Shown here: piece after piece, positions 15,928-23,962 of the stretch
Layout: every line of letters starts with the position of its first letter
Numbering within the stretch: the stretch's first letter is position 1
Assembly: GCF_030124145.1 (NCBI RefSeq)
Contig: NZ_JASKMS010000012.1
Span: 62,001 to 126,000 of the forward strand
Origin: Streptomyces sp. 378
Lineage (GTDB): Bacteria; Actinomycetota; Actinomycetes; Streptomycetales; Streptomycetaceae
Length of the DNA: 64,000 bases
Direction: 5' to 3'
The notes under the pieces: generated by a model
Told to the model about the DNA's origin: nothing
Seen by the model: only the letters and a program-made list of their open reading frames with translations
Databases searched by the model: none
Position numbers and translations under genes: made by a program

Positions 15928-16596
15928 TCAGTCGTCGTCGCCGAGCACCGCTTCCGGCAGGGTGCCGGCGTTGTGCTCCAGCAGGCGCCAGCCGCGGGCA
16001 CCTTCACCGAGGGCGGACCAGCAGCAGTTGGAGAGCCCACCGAGGCTCTCCCAGTGGTGGGGGTCCAGACCGAGGAGGCGGCCGATGGTGGTGCGGATCG
16101 TGCCGCCGTGGCTGACCACGACGAGGGTGCCGTCGTCCGGGAGCTTCTCGGCGTGCCGCAGCACCACGGGGGCGGCGCGGTCGGCGACCTCGGTCTCCAG
16201 TTCGCCACCACCGCGGCGGACGGGCTCACCGCGCTTCCACGCGGTGTACTCCTCGCCGTACCGGGCGATGATCTCCTCGTGCGTGAGGCCCTGCCAGACG
16301 CCCGCGTAGGTCTCTCGCAGGGCCTCGTCGTGGGTGACGTCGAGGCCCGTGAGGGTGGCCAGCTCGGCGGCCGTGGCCGCGGCGCGCCGGAGGTCGGAGG
16401 CGATCATCGCGTCCGGCTTCAGCGAGGCGAGGAGCCGGGCGGCGCGGCGGGCCTGGGCGACGCCGGTCTCGGTCAGCTCGACGTCCGTGGTGCCCTGGAA
16501 ACGGCGCTCCACGTTCCACCGGGTCTGGCCGTGCCGCCAGAGGATGACGCGGCGGCCCCGGCCCTTCCCGGCGGACGCCTCACCGGGGGAGGTCAC
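15928..16596 (-). CDS. Histidine phosphatase family protein (phosphoglycerate-mutase-like)
   Basis: The 222-residue product carries the RHG catalytic motif as VILWRHGQTRWNVERRFQGT, with the phosphohistidine in RHG, and the second conserved histidine in VVVSHGGTIRTTIGRLLG. The middle has the typical acidic catalytic segment (LRETYAGVWQGLTHEE). Such proteins are usually broad phosphatases rather than glycolytic mutases. The GTG start overlaps the rsfS stop as GTGA, tying it to the rsfS transcript. Substrate is unknown; in some bacteria a relative acts on alpha-ribazole phosphate, but no cobalamin genes are nearby. Confidence 0.88.
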   Translation of the reverse strand: MTSPGEASAGKGRGRRVILWRHGQTRWNVERRFQGTTDVELTETGVAQARRAARLLASLKPDAMIASDLRRAAATAAELATLTGLDVTHDEALRETYAGVWQGLTHEEIIARYGEEYTAWKRGEPVRRGGGELETEVADRAAPVVLRHAEKLPDDGTLVVVSHGGTIRTTIGRLLGLDPHHWESLGGLSNCCWSALGEGARGWRLLEHNAGTLPEAVLGDDD

Positions 16597-17039
16597 CGCC
16601 AGTCACCGTCCAGCTCCGCCGCCTCCTCGGCCGCGCGCAGCTTGGCGTGCTCCTCGGCCTTGCCGCGGGTGGCCTTGGCCTCCTCGGGCAGCTCCAGTTC
16701 GGGGCAGTCCTTCCACAGCCGCTCCAGGGCGTAGAAGACACGCTCCTCGCTGTGCTGGACGTGGACGACGATGTCGACGTAGTCGAGCAGCACCCAGCGT
16801 GCTTCGCGGTCGCCCTCGCGGCGCACCGGCTTGGCGTCGAGTTCCTTCGAGAGGCGCTCCTCGATCTCGTCGACGATCGCCTTGACCTGGCGGTCGTTGG
16901 GCGCGGAGGCCAGCAGGAAGGCGTCCGTGATGGACAGCACGTCACTGACGTCGTAGGCGAGGATGTCGTGGGCCAGCTTGTCGGCGGCCGCCTGGGCGGC
17001 GGTGTTGATCAGCTCGTGAGAGCGGTCGGTCACGGTCAC
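16593..17039 (-). CDS. rsfS: Ribosome silencing factor RsfS (Iojap-related)
   Basis: RsfS binds ribosomal protein uL14 and blocks subunit joining when nutrients are low. The 148-residue product contains the family blocks YDVSDVLSITDAFLLASAPN, RQVKAIVDEIEERL, ARWVLLDYVDIVVHVQ and ERVFYALERLW. I take the GTG at 17039, giving M-T-V-T-D-R-S, which fits homologues; a second GTG two codons later is also possible. The C-terminus has an Ala/Glu-rich extension. It overlaps the phosphatase gene and lies downstream of the LCP gene after a hairpin. Confidence 0.93.
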   Translation of the reverse strand: MTVTDRSHELINTAAQAAADKLAHDILAYDVSDVLSITDAFLLASAPNDRQVKAIVDEIEERLSKELDAKPVRREGDREARWVLLDYVDIVVHVQHSEERVFYALERLWKDCPELELPEEAKATRGKAEEHAKLRAAEEAAELDGDWR

Positions 17040-17098
17040 TACAAGGCTTTCGGTCGGCGGGCACTTGTCACCAAGGGTCTCACGGACCGCGGCGGGCC

Positions 17099-17127
17099 CC
17101 CCACGCGATCGACGGGATCGCGTGGGG
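17099..17127 (-). terminator. Hairpin after the LCP gene
   Basis: A perfect 12-bp stem CCCCACGCGATC/GATCGCGTGGGG with a 5-base loop lies 16 bases past the LCP gene stop. It would reduce read-through into rsfS. Confidence 0.7.
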
Positions 17128-17142
17128 AGCGCGCTCCCCCTG

Positions 17143-18864
17143 TCAGCCGGCGGACGGCGTGTAGTCCTGGCCGAGGACCACGAAGACGTCGCCGCCCGCG
17201 GAGATGCTGCCCTTGGTGACGGAGCCCGCGGGCAGGCCCAGGGTCTTGGCGACCTCGGCGGCGTCCGCCTTGTCGGCGGCGTCGGCGTAGACGACCCGGG
17301 AGGTGGCCCGCGCGGTGGCGGTGCCGCTCTCCAGGAAGGTGAAGCCGCCGTTGAGGAGTACGACGCGGGCCTTCTCGGTGTTGTCCTTGACGCCGGTGGC
17401 GTTCTGGACGGCGACGCTGACGGCGGCGTCCTTGTCGGGGCTCTTGGCCTTGCCGCCGAGGACGTTCTTGACGACACCCGCGCTCGCCTGGGGACTGAGC
17501 GTGCCGTCGTTTCGGACCGGCAGCAGGGCGGTCTTGACGTCACCGCCCTTGGCGAGGTCGGAGAGCCCGGCGAGGAAGGTGCCGAGGTCCTTGTCGGTGA
17601 GGGACGGGTCCAGGATCTGCGCCAGGGTCTGGATGGTGGTCGTGGCCGCCTGCGGGTCGGAGGACATCTTGCGCAGGACGCCGTGCACGACCTGCCCGAA
17701 ACGCTCCAGCTGGGCGTTCTGGTCCTCGCCGGGGGCGCGGTAGGTGGCGTAGGCGACCGCCATCTTGCCGCTGAGGGTCTGGTCCTGGCCCTTGGCGACC
17801 AGGGGGGCCTCGCCCTTCTTCTTCGCCTCCGGGTCGGGCACCTCGGCGTCGGTGTCGACGTCGATGTTGCCGACGAGGTCGACCAGGTTCTGCAGGTAGG
17901 GGGTGTCCAGGCGCCAGGTGCCCTCGATGTCGGTGCCGAGGACCGTGTCGAGCGCCTCGCGGGTGCCGTCGGAGCCGTCGTCCTCGACCGACTTGGCGAG
18001 GGTTGTGGTGGTGCCGTCGTCGCTGGTCAGGGTGAGGGAGTTGGGGAGCAGGACGGTGGTGCCGCGCTGGAGGGTGGTGTTGTCGACGAGGAGGGCGGTG
18101 GAGGTGCCGCCGCCCTTGGTGTCGTGCAGGTGCACGACGATCACGTCGCGCTTCTGGGCGCCCGCGGCCGTCGCGGTACCCGTCTTGGAGCCGTCGGAGG
18201 ACAGGCCCGGCAGCTTCCCCGCGTACCAGAGGTAGCCGACGCCTCCGGCCGCGACGAGCGTGAGGACGACGGCCAGGGCGACGATCCGGCCGCGGGCGCG
18301 GCGACGGGCCTCCTCGCGGCGTTCGGTGCGGTTCTCGGTGAACTTCAGCCAGTCGATGACGTCTTCGGAGTTGGCGTCCGGTTCCTCGACGAAGGCGAAC
18401 TGCTCGGTGTGGTAGTCCCCTTGCGGCTCGGCGGGTTCCTCGTGGTCGGCGGGGCCGGCCTGCTGCGGGATGTGGGCCGTCCGCTGGGCGGTCTGCTCGG
18501 CGACGCGGGGCTGCCCGCCGGCGGCTGCGGCTGCGGCCTGGCCGTAGGGGTCGTGCGGCGCGCCCTGGGCCGGACCGCCCTGGTGCGGGCCGGTGGCGTA
18601 CGGGTCGTAGGCACCGTAGGAGGGGGCGGCCTGCTGCTGCCCCGTGCCGTAGTCGTAGGCGGGCGGGGACTGCTGCCCCTGCTGCCCGTACGGGTCGTAG
18701 CCGTAACCCTGCTGGTGCTGCTGGGCGTACGGGTCGTACGCCTGCTGCTGGCTCTGCTGGGGCCGGACCTGCCGGTAGACAGGTTGGCCGTACTCGTCGT
18801 AGCCGACGAGCTCGTACTGTTCGGCGCCGTGCCCTGCGGCCCCCGCGTCGTATCGGTCGTTCAC
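17143..18864 (-). CDS. LCP/LytR-type envelope protein with LytR C-terminal domain, divergent active site
   Basis: LCP proteins attach glycopolymers to peptidoglycan. This 573-residue protein has a Gln/Tyr/Gly-rich cytoplasmic N-terminus with DPYGQ-like repeats (about residues 20-110), one membrane helix (IVALAVVLTLVAAGGVGYLW, near 205), an extracellular LCP-like domain (ALLVDNTTLQRGTTVLLPNS; LVDLVGNIDVDTDAEV; AVAYATYRAPGEDQNAQLER) and a LytR_C domain at the end. The usual PRD motif of LCP enzymes reads PNS here. The GTG at 18864 follows GAGAGGGG. From memory, the S. coelicolor gene in this position (SCO2578, PdtA) was reported to affect sporulation and polydiglycosylphosphate attachment; orthology is inferred from gene order only. 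Confidence 0.8.
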   Translation of the reverse strand: MNDRYDAGAAGHGAEQYELVGYDEYGQPVYRQVRPQQSQQQAYDPYAQQHQQGYGYDPYGQQGQQSPPAYDYGTGQQQAAPSYGAYDPYATGPHQGGPAQGAPHDPYGQAAAAAAGGQPRVAEQTAQRTAHIPQQAGPADHEEPAEPQGDYHTEQFAFVEEPDANSEDVIDWLKFTENRTERREEARRRARGRIVALAVVLTLVAAGGVGYLWYAGKLPGLSSDGSKTGTATAAGAQKRDVIVVHLHDTKGGGTSTALLVDNTTLQRGTTVLLPNSLTLTSDDGTTTTLAKSVEDDGSDGTREALDTVLGTDIEGTWRLDTPYLQNLVDLVGNIDVDTDAEVPDPEAKKKGEAPLVAKGQDQTLSGKMAVAYATYRAPGEDQNAQLERFGQVVHGVLRKMSSDPQAATTTIQTLAQILDPSLTDKDLGTFLAGLSDLAKGGDVKTALLPVRNDGTLSPQASAGVVKNVLGGKAKSPDKDAAVSVAVQNATGVKDNTEKARVVLLNGGFTFLESGTATARATSRVVYADAADKADAAEVAKTLGLPAGSVTKGSISAGGDVFVVLGQDYTPSAG

Positions 18865-18880
18865 CGGTGCCCCTCTCGGC

Positions 18881-19624
18881 TCACTCGCCGCGGTACAGCT
18901 CGCGCTTGTCGATATAGCGCACGACTCCGTCCGGCACCAGGTACCAGATGGGGTCCCCCTTGGCGACTCTCGCACGGCAGTCCGTCGAGGAGATGGCGAG
19001 GGCGGGAACCTCCACGAGCGAGACGCCCCCCTCCGGGAGGCCGGAGTCGTCCAGGTGGTGGCCCGGCCGGGTGGCCCCGATGAAGTGCGCCAGGGAGAAC
19101 AGTTCCTCGCTGTCCCGCCAGGTGAGGATCTGGGCGAGCGCGTCGGCGCCGGTGATGAAGAACAGGTCTGTGTCGGGGTTGAGCGCGCGCAGGTCGCGCA
19201 GGGTGTCCACGGTGTAGGTGGGGCCGCCGCGGTCGATGTCGATGCGGCTGACGGAGAACTGCGGGTTCTCGGCGGTCGCGATGACCGTCATCAGGTAGCG
19301 GTCCTCGGCCGGGGAGACACTGCGGTGGCTCTTCTGCCAGGGCTGGCCGGTCGGGACGAAGACCACCTCGTCGAGGTGGAAGGCCGCGGCCACCTCGCTG
19401 GCCGCCACCAGGTGCCCGTGGTGGATCGGGTCGAAGGTGCCGCCCATGACGCCGAGGCGGCGCTTGCCCGGCTGCGACGGGCTCTTTCCGGGGCCGTCGA
19501 TCTGACGCCCGACCGTGGCGGCACGGCGGGGCTCCGAGTGTCGCTCGGTGCCGCTCGCCGTGTCCGGTGCCGGGTCGCGCGGCGTCCTGTTCGCCGGACC
19601 GGTAGGCATGTCCTGCTCTCCCAT
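18881..19624 (-). CDS. nadD: Nicotinate-nucleotide adenylyltransferase
   Basis: NadD makes nicotinate adenine dinucleotide in NAD synthesis. The 247-residue product has a 55-residue hydrophilic N-terminal extension, then the nucleotidyltransferase core: LGVMGGTFDPIHHGHLVAAS with the (H/T)xGH motif, VVFVPTGQPWQKSH, FFITGADALAQILTWRD and the ISSTDCRARVAKG signature. An inner Met at codon 6 is an alternative start, and the true N-terminus could be shorter still. It sits 16 bases upstream of the LCP gene, so the two are probably cotranscribed. In the same orientation upstream are two tiny membrane proteins. Confidence 0.93.
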   Translation of the reverse strand: MGEQDMPTGPANRTPRDPAPDTASGTERHSEPRRAATVGRQIDGPGKSPSQPGKRRLGVMGGTFDPIHHGHLVAASEVAAAFHLDEVVFVPTGQPWQKSHRSVSPAEDRYLMTVIATAENPQFSVSRIDIDRGGPTYTVDTLRDLRALNPDTDLFFITGADALAQILTWRDSEELFSLAHFIGATRPGHHLDDSGLPEGGVSLVEVPALAISSTDCRARVAKGDPIWYLVPDGVVRYIDKRELYRGE

Positions 19625-19709
19625 GCGTGCAGACCCTACCGGCCCTGCCTGAGGGCTCCGGCCGCCCCCGTGGTCCCCGGGGCACCCTCCGCGGGGCGCC
19701 CTGCCGGGC

Positions 19710-19874
19710 TCAGCGGTCGCGGTTGAAGCGGGTGGTGATCCACAGCAGGAGCAGCAGGATGAAGAGGGCGGCGCCGCCGGTGAGGTAGGGGCTGAGGCTC
19801 TCGTGCTCTCCGCCGTGCTCTCCGCCCTCGGCGGCGAGGGTGACCAACTGGGCAGCGGTGCTGTGGAAGCTCAT
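19710..19874 (-). CDS. Tiny single-span membrane protein (54 aa)
   Basis: The 54-residue product starts MSFHSTAAQLVTLAAEGGEH, has a repeated GGEH motif, then a membrane helix (LTGGAALFILLLLLWITTRF) and a short basic tail. The likely orientation is N-out, C-in. Codon use is normal and the frame is conserved in character with Streptomyces genes, but only a weak AGG lies upstream. Function is unknown. It lies just upstream of nadD, and the next gene up encodes a similar tiny membrane protein. Confidence 0.7.
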   Translation of the reverse strand: MSFHSTAAQLVTLAAEGGEHGGEHESLSPYLTGGAALFILLLLLWITTRFNRDR

Positions 19875-20042
19875 CTTCGGCAGGACCTATCGCGTGTGGG
19901 CGGGATAAAGACGTCGGCTCATCGTAAGCGGGCGCCCGTTCCGACATCACCCCGACTCCGTCTGTTTGCGCCGCGGGCGGTCGCACGTGCCGCCGCCGGC
20001 CCCGGTCCCTGGGGGGTCCCGGCGGGGAACCTTCGTGTGACC

Positions 20043-20201
20043 TCAGTCGTCCTTCCGTCTGTAGCCACGCAACAGGAACCACGCGGTCAGCGCACAGCCC
20101 AGGATCATCACGACGAGCACGATCCGCAGCATCCCCGGCCCTTGTCCCTCGGCGGCGTTCGCGGCCCCGGCAAGCCAGCCGGATGCGGGGTGGTGCTCCA
20201 T
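20043..20201 (-). CDS. Tiny single-span membrane protein (52 aa)
   Basis: The 52-residue product starts MEHHPASGWLAGAANAAEGQ, spans the membrane once (LRIVLVVMILGCALTAWFLL) and ends RGYRRKDD. AAGGAG nine bases before the ATG supports the start. With its 54-residue neighbour it shares a hydrophilic His/Gly-containing N-terminus, a single helix and a basic C-tail. No family is recognised. Its upstream region is shared with the divergent M48 peptidase gene. Confidence 0.7.
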   Translation of the reverse strand: MEHHPASGWLAGAANAAEGQGPGMLRIVLVVMILGCALTAWFLLRGYRRKDD

Positions 20202-20325
20202 GTCGGTGGTCTCCTTCGCTGTACTGCCCGACCACCGTAACTCCGCCTAGGCTGGGCTTCGCCTCGGGAAAGCAAAAGGCCGCACAAAGGGCCGCAAAGG
20301 TCACACCAGACGCATGGGGGAAGAC

Positions 20326-21450
20326 ATGTCCGACGGCCACGAGCACCACGGGCACGAGCACGTGCCGAGCAGGCAGCGCAGGCGCTTCCCCGGGATCTCC
20401 TCGCGCGCGTACGAGCACCCGGCCGACCGCTCCGCCCTGGTGGCGCTGCGCAGGCTGAGCGGTTTCGACACGGTGTTCAAGGCGCTCAGCGGTCTGCTGC
20501 CCGAGCGCAGTCTGCGGCTGCTGTTCCTGTCCGACTCGGTGCGGGTCTCGGACCAGCAGTTCGCCCATCTGAACGTGATGCTGCGGGACGCCTGCTACAT
20601 CCTGGACCTGGAGAAGGTCCCGCCGATGTACGTGAACCAGGACCCTCAGCCGAACGCGATGTGCATCGGTCTGGACGAGCCGATCATCGTCGTGACGACG
20701 GGTCTCGTGGAGCTGCTCGACGAGGAGGAGATGCGGGCGGTCGTCGGCCACGAGGTCGGGCACGCGCTGTCCGGGCACTCCGTCTACCGGACGATCCTGC
20801 TGTTCCTGACCAGCCTCGCCGTCCGGGTCGCCTGGATTCCCCTGGGCAACCTCGCGATCATGACGATCGTGACCGGGCTGCGGGAGTGGTTCCGCAAGTC
20901 GGAGCTGTCGGCGGACCGTGCGGGGCTGCTGGTCGGGCAGGACCCGCAGGCCTCCATGCGGGGTCTGATGAAGATCGCCGGCGGCAACCACCTGCACGAG
21001 ATGAACGTGGACGCGTTCCTCGCCCAGGCCGAGGAGTACGAGGCCGGGGGCGATCTGCGCGACTCCGTGCTGAAGATCCTGAACGTGCTGCCCCGCTCCC
21101 ACCCCTTCACCACCGTGCGGGCGGCCGAGCTGAAGAAGTGGGCCGAGTCGCGTGACTACCAGCGGATCATGGACGGCCACTACCCGCGGCGCGACGAGGA
21201 CCAGGACACCTCCGTTCGGGACTCCTGGCGGGATTCGGCGAACCACTACACCACGCATGTGAAGAACTCGAAGGATCCGCTGATGAAGCTGGTCACGGAT
21301 CTCGCGGGCGGAGCCGGCGACCTGGGCGACCGGGTCCGCCGCGGCTTCGGCGGCTTCGGCGCCACGCCCCCGAAGCCGCCGCAGGGCCCGGAGACGGGGG
21401 CGTCGTCGGATTCCCCGGGGGACGACCGGCCGCCGCGCGACGGGAACTAG
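20326..21450 (+). CDS. M48 family zinc metallopeptidase
   Basis: The 374-residue product begins MSDGHEHHGHEHVPSRQRRR and carries the zinc motif HEVGHALSGH. The third ligand is probably the Glu in KSELSADRAGLLVGQDPQ. A hydrophobic stretch (TILLFLTSLAVRVAWIPLGN) follows the motif, as in HtpX/M48 membrane peptidases. The His-rich N-terminus could bind metal. The C-terminal tail is Pro/Gly-rich. GGGGGAAG favours the ATG at 20326; an in-frame ATG at 20314 is possible. M48 proteins act in membrane protein quality control or envelope maturation, and the setting among envelope genes fits, without direct proof. Confidence 0.87.
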   Translation: MSDGHEHHGHEHVPSRQRRRFPGISSRAYEHPADRSALVALRRLSGFDTVFKALSGLLPERSLRLLFLSDSVRVSDQQFAHLNVMLRDACYILDLEKVPPMYVNQDPQPNAMCIGLDEPIIVVTTGLVELLDEEEMRAVVGHEVGHALSGHSVYRTILLFLTSLAVRVAWIPLGNLAIMTIVTGLREWFRKSELSADRAGLLVGQDPQASMRGLMKIAGGNHLHEMNVDAFLAQAEEYEAGGDLRDSVLKILNVLPRSHPFTTVRAAELKKWAESRDYQRIMDGHYPRRDEDQDTSVRDSWRDSANHYTTHVKNSKDPLMKLVTDLAGGAGDLGDRVRRGFGGFGATPPKPPQGPETGASSDSPGDDRPPRDGN

Positions 21451-21589
21451 GCGCCACCGCCGCCAGGCGGCTCCTCCCCTCACCGACAGGGGCGCCACCG
21501 GGCCCACGGGGCGTTCCGGTGCCGGGAAATCGGCCCTCCGGTGCCGGGAACCGGTGGGCCACGTCATGCGGAGCCCTGAGCCGCGGCTC

Positions 21590-21985
21590 GCCTCGCGTGG
21601 CCCTCCCGTGCGGCGCCACAGCTCACCTACACGGCTTCCGGTGCGCCCGGGCCCCCGCCTCACGCGGTCCTCCCGTGCGGTGCCCCGGCCCTCCCATCAC
21701 GGCCCCGGCCCGCCCCACGCGGTCCTCCGGTGCACGCCCCGGCTCGCCTCACCCGGGACCCGTGCGCGCCTCCTGCGGTGCCCCGGCCCGCCCCACGCGG
21801 TTCTCCGGTGCACACCCTGGCCCGCCCCACGCAGCCCTCCCGTGCGCCGCCCCAGCCCGCCCCACGCGGGGTCCTCCCCTGCGACACCCTGGCCCTCCCA
21901 TCACGGCCCCGGCCCGCCCCACGCGGTCCTCCGGTGCGCCGCCCCAGCCCGCCTCACCCGGGACCCGTGCGCGCCTCCGCTCGTT
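21590..21985. repeat. Degenerate GC-rich tandem repeats between convergent genes
   Basis: The 538 bases between the M48 gene and the next minus-strand gene hold no credible gene. From about 21590 to 21985 an imperfect unit of about 34 bases recurs around ten times, built on cores such as CGCGGTCCTCCGGTGC and CCCGGCCCGCCCCA. Two sub-blocks (CCCTCCCATCACGG and CACCCGGGACCCGTGCGCG) recur twice each, so longer segments also duplicated. Long open frames across it are artefacts of GC bias. Confidence 0.8.
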
Positions 21986-21988
21986 CGT

Positions 21989-23068
21989 TCACACCTTCGG
22001 CTGGGCGCTCGTCGCCAGAGAGCCGCACAGGGCCGTCGCGCTGCCCGTGGCGTAGGGGTCCGTGCCCGCGGGGCCGCCCTCCTTGGCCGTCTGGCCGGCC
22101 AGGAGGGGCCGGAGGTGGTTCGTGGAGTCCTCGGCGCAGGACAGCGGGCCGGCCTGGACGTAGGAGACGACGAGCTGCGCCTGGTGCAGCCGCAGGTTGT
22201 CGCGGTCGAAGCGGAAGTGCAGCTCGCGCCGGAGAGTGAACAGGGACGCCTCGTCCTTGCCGCCCTTGTCCGCGGCCCCGGCCGTCCGCAGCGCGTACAC
22301 GAACGTGTGGTCGGCGGTGACCTCGAGCGTGGACGCGTCGGTCTCGGCGGCCTGGAGCGTGCCCTGGACCCGGACGTTGCGGTCGGCGAGCTCGGCCCGT
22401 GCGGGATCGAAGCGGACCAGCCAGCCGGTGGGCGCGTGTCGTCCGTCGGCGGAGGGGCGGGCGAAGCTCTGGTCGAACTGGTCCAGCTGGTCGGTGTCGA
22501 GCAGCACCCGGACGGCCCGGACCTCACCGCCCGTGAGCACCGCCGGGTCCAGGGCGGAGCGCACGATGTAGTCCTTGGCCGTGGTCAGGGCGCTCACGAC
22601 CTGGCTGTCCGAGAAGTGCGCGGTGCGCCGCGAGGCGGGCAGCGGCACGCCCTCCGCGCCGGTCTTGAACTGTGCGGCGGGGCTGTGCTCGTACAGGTAC
22701 GCCGGGTCGGCGCTGCCGGGGACCTTCCCCTCGGGGACGAGCGGGATGACGGTCATCCGCAGCGGCTCGTCGCGCTCCTGGGCGGCCGGGGTCTGGTAGG
22801 GGTGTCGTACACCCATGTAGATCGCGGTGCCGAAGGCGACGGCGATCAGCAGGACCAGGACCAGCGCCTGCCGGGACAGGCCCCGACGCAGCGGTGGCCT
22901 GCGTCGCACGGCGGGCGCGTGGTCGGCGATGCGCTCCTCGGCGGAGAACTCCTGAAGGCGGGCAGCGCGGACGAACGACTCGTCGAAGACGACGGATCGG
23001 TACTCGTCCTCGCCACCTCCGGGGGCGCCCTCGGGAGTCCCCTCAGGTGGGTTTCCAGGCCCGCCCAT
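21989..23068 (-). CDS. Membrane protein with N-terminal SVVFDE motif, unknown function
   Basis: The 359-residue product starts with a Gly/Pro-rich stretch, then YRSVVFDESFVRAARLQEFS, a basic segment (HAPAVRRRPPLRRGLS), one membrane helix (ALVLVLLIAVAFGTAIYMGV) and a roughly 270-residue extracytoplasmic domain that looks globular (RTAHFSDSQVVSALTTAKDY; LTGGEVRAVRVLLDTDQLDQ). I do not recognise that domain. The downstream neighbourhood encodes a second membrane protein with the same cytoplasmic motif. From memory, the corresponding S. coelicolor genes lie at SCO2583/SCO2584, and SCO2584 was named as a partner of the Mre spore-wall complex. Confidence 0.75.
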   Translation of the reverse strand: MGGPGNPPEGTPEGAPGGGEDEYRSVVFDESFVRAARLQEFSAEERIADHAPAVRRRPPLRRGLSRQALVLVLLIAVAFGTAIYMGVRHPYQTPAAQERDEPLRMTVIPLVPEGKVPGSADPAYLYEHSPAAQFKTGAEGVPLPASRRTAHFSDSQVVSALTTAKDYIVRSALDPAVLTGGEVRAVRVLLDTDQLDQFDQSFARPSADGRHAPTGWLVRFDPARAELADRNVRVQGTLQAAETDASTLEVTADHTFVYALRTAGAADKGGKDEASLFTLRRELHFRFDRDNLRLHQAQLVVSYVQAGPLSCAEDSTNHLRPLLAGQTAKEGGPAGTDPYATGSATALCGSLATSAQPKV

Positions 23069-23157
23069 ATCTTCAGGGTAGGTCGCGCGAAGCTCGGGTA
23101 AACGCCCCGCTGCACCGCAAGTTCTGACAGGTTCTCACCAGGACGGGCGGGTTCCGG

Positions 23158-23733
23158 TCAGGGGGTGCGAGGGATCACCGACATGGCCGGCTGGGAGTGG
23201 TCGGCGGAAGCGGAGGGTGCGGCCCCGCTGCCCTGTTCCAGCCCGGTCGAGGCCGGCGGCGGGACGGGTTCCTCGCGGTTGGAGGACGCTCCCCGGTAGA
23301 CCGCCGTGAAGGCCAGGGCCACCATGCCGATCCCCATCACCAGCGCGAGCAGCCAGGCGACGGGCCGGTGCCAGCGGACCTGTTTGGAGTACGGCCCCGG
23401 GTAGCCGTAGTGGTCCTCGAGGACATCGGGGTCGTCCAGCTCGTCGAGGTCGGGATCATGACCGAAACGGTCGTGGCCGTCCGGGCCGAACCCGTCGTCG
23501 TAGCGCTCGCCTCTGGAGTGGGCGCGGCGGGCCTCCGCCTCGGAGGCCTCGGCTCTCGCCTGCGCCGCGGCCAGGAGGCGCTCCACCGCGCTCGGCTCGT
23601 GCACCACGGCCGCGCGTACGAAGGCCTCGTCGAAGACCACGGAGGCGAACTCTTCGTCCGACACCCCGCGGTCGTGGTCGTCGTCGGGCTCCCGGCCGTC
23701 CGGAAACGGCGTGCCCCCCACGTCCTCCGGCAC
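23158..23733 (-). CDS. Membrane protein with SVVFDE motif, SCO2584-like
   Basis: The 191-residue product has the motif FASVVFDEAFVRAAVVHEPS near residue 35, matching its downstream neighbour. A helical Ala/Glu-rich part, an Asp-rich stretch (HDPDLDELDDPDVLEDHYGY), one membrane helix (PVAWLLALVMGIGMVALAFT) and a short Pro/Ser-rich extracytoplasmic tail follow. The GTG at 23733 was chosen; longer frames read through a tandem repeat that looks like promoter DNA. Function is unknown; a scaffold or adaptor role in envelope assembly is inferred from the shape and, from memory, from SCO2584 interaction studies. Confidence 0.72.
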   Translation of the reverse strand: MPEDVGGTPFPDGREPDDDHDRGVSDEEFASVVFDEAFVRAAVVHEPSAVERLLAAAQARAEASEAEARRAHSRGERYDDGFGPDGHDRFGHDPDLDELDDPDVLEDHYGYPGPYSKQVRWHRPVAWLLALVMGIGMVALAFTAVYRGASSNREEPVPPPASTGLEQGSGAAPSASADHSQPAMSVIPRTP

Positions 23734-23882
23734 GGATCCAGAGTAGACCTGAGGGGTCAATTTGGGCAGACGGTATGGAAATTCATCCGCCGGTCGGGGC
23801 GACTCTCTCGGGGGTGCGGACAGGCGCGCGTCCGCCCGGTCCGCCCCTGCCGCACCCGGATGCGCCGTCCGCGCGGCCCGCA

Positions 23883-23956
23883 CAGGTATACGCGCACTGG
23901 CATGCCCCGTTACGCCGTACAGGTATACGCGCAGCGGCATGCCCCGTTACGCCGTC
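23883..23956 (-). promoter_or_regulatory. Two tandem 37-bp repeats, each holding an ECF-type promoter-like pair
   Basis: Units 23883-23919 and 23920-23956 differ at three bases. On the minus strand each contains CGTAAC, 16 bases, then CGTATA. From memory the S. coelicolor sigma-BldN consensus is CGTAAC-N16-CGTTGA, so the -35 matches fully and the -10 at four of six. They lie between proA (upstream on this strand) and the SCO2584-like gene, whose start is about 150 bases downstream. Confidence 0.55.
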
Positions 23957-23962
23957 CGTGGG

